Below, piece after piece: positions 59,701 to 64,000 of a DNA stretch of 64,000 nt. Source of the DNA: Pohlia nutans. Lineage: Eukaryota; Streptophyta; Bryopsida; Bryales; Mniaceae. The notes below the pieces were generated by a model. The model did no database searches. It was not told the origin of the DNA and worked only from the letters and a program-made list of their open reading frames with translations. The DNA lies in contig CM040088.1 in assembly GCA_022496805.1 (NCBI GenBank), positions 1,922,001 through 1,986,000 of the forward strand, read 5' to 3'. The translations under genes were made by a program, and so were the position numbers. How positions within the stretch are numbered: position 1 is the stretch's first letter; each line of letters begins with the position of its first letter.

Positions 59701-62700
59701 AGCACGATCGCCTAACAGCGTTGACTCGGGACATTGCCAGAATCGGTCGTGGTATCGGGCTCTGAAATCAAGGGCGTCTAAATCACCGTCCTCCCGATAG
59801 TCTCCAATCTCGTGTCGTAGGTCAACATCGTCTCGATCAGACTCAGTGTCACAATCTGAAAAATCAAGGGATGAGGCGTCAACTGCAAAGTCTTGCCAGT
59901 GCGCCCTCCAGTCCTCGTCCTCGCTATCTGAACTTTGCGCTTCAGATCCAATAGAGGGAGTTCTTCGAGCTTGACATGGCTGCTGATTTCTGGGACTGTT
60001 GCGAATTGGGCTGACCGCATCCTCGTCTAGCCGTTGCGTGGGAAACACCGGTACCTCACCATCAGATCCTTGACTATCTTGCGCTGATGGACCAGCAACG
60101 TGGGCATCATGGCGCACCAAATCACTTCGTCCACGAAGCCGACAGTCTGCAACCCGCACCTTCCGGCCCCCAATGCTGCCACGGAAATTGATAAAGTAGA
60201 AAGCCACGCCATTCTCCTGCCACCGCTGCTGGGGTTCTCCTTGGAAGTCGACAATGTTTCCCCACTCCGCTGGGTTGTAACCAAGTACGCGTAGCGGTAC
60301 CCAGACAACCGGTGGCAGCAGTCCTTGATTTGGCAGTCCCATTGCTTCGGGCATATGCCTCGCAACCTCACCGTCGTGGTCGCCGTCAGGCTCCACCCCG
60401 GACCCATCATGCTGCAACCATTCTGCAACTCTTGCTGTCGAGGCAAATGTGCCCACCAACCCTCTCATCGTCGCGGTGCGCCTTAGGCTGCCATCACCAG
60501 CGCCCCTGCAAAAAAAAAATTTAAAATCTAATCACCAAGCCAGCTACTCCAATGCCACTCATAAACAACAATGTGAATGCCACATATAGAACTCACAATG
60601 ACATAAACCACGCATGAAATGATCAAAGTCACGGAGAAGCTCACCATTCAACATTGAGACACTGGCGCCGCCGATGATGTCCCAAATCTGAATTTGGAGA
60701 GTAAGGCAAGCCTACAACGCATTCCTGTGTTGACACACCATCGATCATGTGAGGATCCATAGGCCCTGCCGCAAATGGCGAAACTGCCACATGGCGCCTT
60801 CGACGTAGCCCATGCGGCGATCTAGGTAAAGGCAGAATCTCGGGTGCTGTCCACCCCGGTGGCGTCATTGGAACTTGTTGCATATCGTCGTCCTCATCGA
60901 ACCCATTGTCTAAATCACCACAATCTGTCCGCTGTAAACCACGCCCGCGCCCACGCCCGCGTGGACGCCCACGCTGCCAACCTCGTCCACGCCCGGGCGC
61001 CATCAGCACAACTGCGTCTACCAGTGGAATCGCCGCGACGTGGTGCCCACCTCGCCGGCCTCCACGCCCTCGCCTTCCCCGGACACCGGTACCTCGCCCA
61101 CGCTCTGCTCCAAGTCCTGAAGTTCCAGCCTTGCCGTCACTGGGAAGCCCATTCTCTGCCCTGGGCTCTGTCGAAGGCCGACCTCGTCCACGCCCTCGCC
61201 TTTCCCGGACACCGGTACCTCGCCCACGCTCTGCTCCAAGTCCTAAAGTTCCAGCCTCGCCGTCACTGGGAAGCCCATTCTCTGCCATGGGCTCTGTCGA
61301 AGGCCGACCTCGTCCACGCCCTCTTCGCGATCCCCGACCACGCCCGCGACCATCCAAAACATATTCACCCTGCACAGGATCCAAAATTGCCCCAATTTGG
61401 GCCGCAGCCTCTACATCCGACTCCAAAGGCTAATTCAAATCAAAATTCAACATGCGCTGATTCCCATCAAAATTCAGGCACTGATTCCCACGTCCCCGGC
61501 CGCACCTTCCCCGTGTACCCCTAACCCCCCTCCTCCTGCAACCTCTCCCCCGGCTGCGTCCCCTCGTTTCCACGAGACCATGGACTGCGTGGCGGATCGG
61601 CGACGCCACTGTCACTGCCTCCACGTTCCGAGCCGGATTCACCAAGTGTAGTTCCAACAGCCCTCCCACGGCGTCCTCTTGTCCTTGCCCGGCGAATTCG
61701 CCCAGGATACGGCGATGGTCTTGCTCCTCGCCGATGCTCTGTGATTGAATCGCCTGAATGCTGCCTACCTCGGCCGCCATGATCTGGTCCTCCATGACGC
61801 CCTCGCCCGCGATCTCCACGAGAACACCCAATGTCGCCACCAATACTCGGCCACCACTTAGTCCGTATGAAATCGTTGACAGCGTCTGGAAGCCCGTCAA
61901 GATGACCCTCTGGCAGCCGCTCATGCACCCCAAGAATGCGAAAGATCTGCCTCCGAAACAAATACCTCCAAGATGTAGCGTCTGGATCAAGAGGCCAGAA
62001 ATGCCTCACTGATGGCTCCCTCAGCGCCAGGAAGAAATCTTCGCTGAAACAAGACTTCACCTTGGCTGCCTGCAACGCCGTTGCTTGGTGACGATCCACC
62101 GCCCATTCCTCCAAGAGCGCTTCGACGGCAGCAATTTCTTCACGGGACGCACGCAATTCAAGCACAGGCAAACCCATTGCGTTCGGGTGGTCTTCTTCTA
62201 CTGTGGTGGACGCCATCACTTCCAGCGCCGAACTCTTTCCTCCAAATCGCCGGCCAATGTTGTACTTCTGATCGATTACCCAACTCTATTCCGCGAGTGC
62301 TCAACAGGAATCCAAGGTCGCATGCATGTACAGCCCAAAGCGCCCTCACCAACAAACCAATGACAAAATAAAAGACGGCGCTGCTTGAGATCAAGAGAAC
62401 TTGGTATACAGCCCCTCCCCACTCCCAAAAATTGAGTGCGCATCATTCTCCAAACCCTCAGTACACCCTAAACACAGTCCTGCAACAGCACACGAAGACT
62501 CTACCAACAATCATACCCTAACCCACCGATCACTCTCGCACGCTGCGACGCTCGCAAAATGAGTGCTCCAGCGACGTCATCCGAGCTGGTGCGAGACCTC
62601 CAGACCGCGCCAAATTTCCAACGGTTTGCGACTGGCAGTAGCCGGTAGCCTGTCCACCCATTTCCCACTAAAAACTCGCCCAAAAATGGGCAAAACCGCC

Positions 62701-63751
62701 ACGATTGCTCTGAATGGAGAGTACGACAAGCTTGGACGGGGCAGCCACCCACTCCACTCAATCATCCCCCCCAGTCCTACACACGTACCACATTTGGCTG
62801 CCCATCAAACAAAATCTGAGCCTTTTTTTGGAGTTCAAACAATTTTGGGCGGACACTTTATGTCCGCTGGGGCGCTCAGGGGTTAACGATTTTATTTCAT
62901 TTTTTAATCGTTTGCAATTGTAAGGGGGTTTGAATGCGCCAAAGTATGCCTTATTTGAATATCGTATGCAAAAGTTATAGTTGTTCAAAGGTATGACCTA
63001 GGGTTCTGGTGTACTGTACTGTACATTCGCAAATTCAATATGTATGTATGTACTCCTAGTGCAAGATTTGAGTGTAGATATGTGTGGCAATTAGGTACCG
63101 AGAAGAAAAAGAATCGGTTACAGTATGGAAGTGAGGTTTTAGAGGTTAGGGTTTTACAGTTTGCCTTTGTAATGTCACACAATATTCTCTCTCCTTCATG
63201 TTATCATAGTGCCATTAGATAGGTTTGAGTGTATAGGGATTGTGTTGTGAGTGTATTGAGAGGTTTAGGGTTTAAGGATTCTTGTATGGGTTTAGTCCTC
63301 TGTTTTTTAACTGTGAGTGCCATTGTGGGAAGTAGGAACAAACGATTTCAATTCCAAATCTTCCCTTTCGTTTGCACTATCACAGGAGGTTGCAATAATG
63401 TGGTGTGCGGTTAGATAGGTTTGAGTGTATAGGGATTGTGTTGTAGAGAGGTTTAGGGTTTAAGGATTCTGGTATGGGTTTAGTCCTCTGTTTTTTTAAT
63501 TGTGAGTGCCATTGTGGGAAGTAGGCAAGCGGGTGAAGAAGACAGCTGAGATAATCGACGCTGATAATCCCGATATAGACCATGAGTACACGAAGCAAAA
63601 GCTCACACAAGCAGCCATTGACCAGATTTCGAAGAAACACAGAAAAGAAACGGTGATGTGGCTTGGGCGGCAGAGTCATAACAATGTTGAGGTTGTGCCT
63701 ACTGGCTCTTTGAATCTGGACATTGCTTTGGGTGTCGGCGGCCTACCTAAG
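56721..63751 (+). CDS. RECA: organelle-type RecA recombinase, 5' part (runs off window)
   Basis: RecA coats single-stranded DNA and drives strand exchange in organelle DNA repair. The internal exon 63525-63751 is well supported. It encodes the RecA N-terminal region with [33 protein letters not shown], and stops at a GTGAGG donor just before the GRV/Walker A part, which lies beyond the window. Exon 1 (56721 to about 56826) is inferred: its ATG opens a frame rich in Ala, Arg, Leu and Ser with no acidic residues early, like a mitochondrial transit peptide, and the GTTCG donor at 56,827 leaves phase 1, matching exon 2. That donor is weak and other exons could exist between. The long intron contains a TTAA MITE and a complete piggyBac-like element on the opposite strand. 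Identity as a plant RECA2/RECA3-type protein is inferred. Confidence 0.8.
56934..57163. mobile_element. small TTAA element in RecA intron 1
   Basis: Starts TTAACCCTTGAAGGATTTAG and ends as the inverse of TTAACCCTTAAAGGTCC. Length is 230 bp. Its right TTAA (57,160-57,163) is the left target site of the large transposon. Confidence 0.65.
58069..61429 (-). CDS. piggyBac-type transposase (DDE_Tnp_1_7 family)
   Basis: The main exon 60505-58069 is uninterrupted. Numbering from its ATG at 60468 (799 residues): an acidic linker at about 180-230, the DDE core from about 275, catalytic Asp candidates D421 ([11 protein letters not shown]), D499 (VVCDNFFT) and D611 ([11 protein letters not shown], with D614 close by), then a C-terminal Cys-rich domain (C710, C713, C721, C724, C730, C734, H739) like the PGBD zinc-binding domain. 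The last 55 residues are an unusual extension. A second exon, 61429-60645, joins by a GTGAGC donor and a TTTGCAG acceptor in matching phase 2. It encodes 260 Arg/Gly-rich residues with two 42-residue direct repeats. No good ATG opens that exon, and a TAG lies just before it (61,432-61,430), so a further 5' exon or an AG-TAG acceptor is needed. The enzyme is expected to cut and paste at TTAA. Confidence 0.88.
61521..62219 (-). CDS. upstream ORF or 5' exon inside the transposon
   Basis: The frame of 232 codons opens at an ATG (62,219). Its first half, about residues 1-125, looks like a globular protein with mixed helices ([42 protein letters not shown]); the second half is Arg/Gly-rich. An overlapping frame (61,990-61,430) also ends Arg/Gly-rich and runs up to the TAG before the next exon, so the true splice pattern is unclear. 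It may be the transposase N-terminus or a separate accessory protein. No family recognised. Confidence 0.45.
   Translation of the reverse strand: MMASTTVEEDHPNAMGLPVLELRASREEIAAVEALLEEWAVDRHQATALQAAKVKSCFSEDFFLALREPSVRHFWPLDPDATSWRYLFRRQIFRILGVHERLPEGHLDGLPDAVNDFIRTKWWPSIGGDIGCSRGDRGRGRHGGPDHGGRGRQHSGDSITEHRRGARPSPYPGRIRRARTRGRRGRAVGTTLGESGSERGGSDSGVADPPRSPWSRGNEGTQPGERLQEEGG
63215..63525 (+). repeat. duplicated intron end next to the RecA exon
   Basis: About 105 bp at 63,218-63,334 recur at 63,414-63,524. Both contain GATAGGTTTGAGTGTATAGG, GAGGTTTAGGGTTTAAGG and TTGTGGGAAGTAGG, including the polypyrimidine stretch and the AG used as acceptor. A few small indels separate them. Confidence 0.85.
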
Positions 63752-64000
63752 GTGAGGGGCTATTTCCATGCATTTAAAGTGAACATTAAGGTGAGGGGCT
63801 CTTTCCATGCATTTTAAGTGAACACTAAATGCAGTAAGTGATAGGTGGAATTGGGTGTAAATAAAGCAGTTTTAGGTACTTCAATGAATGAATAAGTGAT
63901 GATTAAGTGATGATTAAGCAATTAAGACAATGAAGGAAGCAATTTAGCACAACAATCAAGTAGATCCTTGGGTGTGAACATGTGGATTTGAGTGTACATG
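63752..64000. other. start of the next RecA intron
   Basis: Two GGTGAGGGGCTNTTTCCATGCATTT copies (63,751 and 63,790) duplicate the donor region. Short TGATTAAG repeats follow. No exon seen before the window ends. Confidence 0.5.

Larger units (their letters stand above)
57160..62886 (-). mobile_element. complete piggyBac-like DNA transposon
   Basis: The unit is bounded by TTAA on both sides (57,160-57,163 and 62,883-62,886). Its inverted ends are CCCCTGAGCGCCCC, identical for 14 bp, and it spans 5,719 bp without target sites. A GCGGACATAAAGTGTCCGC palindrome lies just inside the right end. The element encodes a transposase on the minus strand, transcribed from right to left. TTAA targets, CCC-starting ends and a DDE_Tnp_1_7-type protein together define the piggyBac superfamily. 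It lies within the long first intron of the RecA gene, antisense to it. Confidence 0.9.

Noticed and set aside
60844..61524. Plus-strand frames of 175-226 codons over the Arg/Gly-rich exon
   Set aside because: They are antisense products of a GC-rich repeat; the minus strand has matched splice phases with the transposase exon.

Overview
The window looks like nuclear DNA from a land plant (or close streptophyte relative). It holds intron-containing genes typical of plants: an EARLY FLOWERING 4-like protein, a gibberellin-20-oxidase-like 2OG dioxygenase, an organelle-type RecA with a probable transit-peptide exon, and the GPI-anchor factor PIG-X. These are scattered through very AT-rich, repeat-packed intergenic DNA. 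Abundant piggyBac-type DNA is unusual for flowering plants, so a non-flowering lineage (bryophyte, lycophyte or fern) is my guess, at low confidence. No rRNA, convincing tRNA, CRISPR array or retrotransposon polymerase was seen.

Layout. 1.46-4.93 kb (minus): PIG-X gene, six exons in my model. 5.9-9.8 kb: repeats, including a 150-bp unit present twice and ending in a poly-C tract. 10.3-10.7 kb (plus): single-exon ELF4-like gene. 13.5-15.0 kb: a TTAA-flanked element abutted by a small Mutator-like MITE. 16.8-36.1 kb: repeat-dominated, with no gene I can support. 38.4-41.7 kb (plus): three-exon 2OG dioxygenase. 42.2-56.4 kb: a dense field of miniature inverted-repeat elements and fold-back repeats. 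56.7 kb to the right edge (plus): a RecA gene cut off by the window; its first intron (about 6.7 kb) carries an apparently complete piggyBac-like transposon in antisense (57,160-62,886).

The main result is that one signal ties the window together. At least a dozen elements, and the autonomous transposon itself, have ends of the form TTAA-CCCCTAA/CCCCTGA... in inverted orientation at TTAA sites. The transposon has 14-bp terminal inverted repeats beyond TTAA (CCCCTGAGCGCCCC), an uninterrupted transposase exon with recognisable DDD residues and a C-terminal Cys-rich domain, and an upstream Arg-Gly-rich exon joined by a phase-matched splice. The small elements form at least four sequence families (called T-A to T-D here) plus singletons. 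Several neighbouring elements share one TTAA, as if new copies land in the TTAA of older ones. I infer a piggyBac-superfamily element plus a MITE cohort it or a relative may have mobilised; that link rests on end similarity only.

The host genes do not form a pathway together. PIG-X acts in the ER in GPI mannosylation, ELF4 in the nuclear evening complex of the clock, the dioxygenase probably in diterpenoid hormone metabolism, and RecA in organelle DNA repair.
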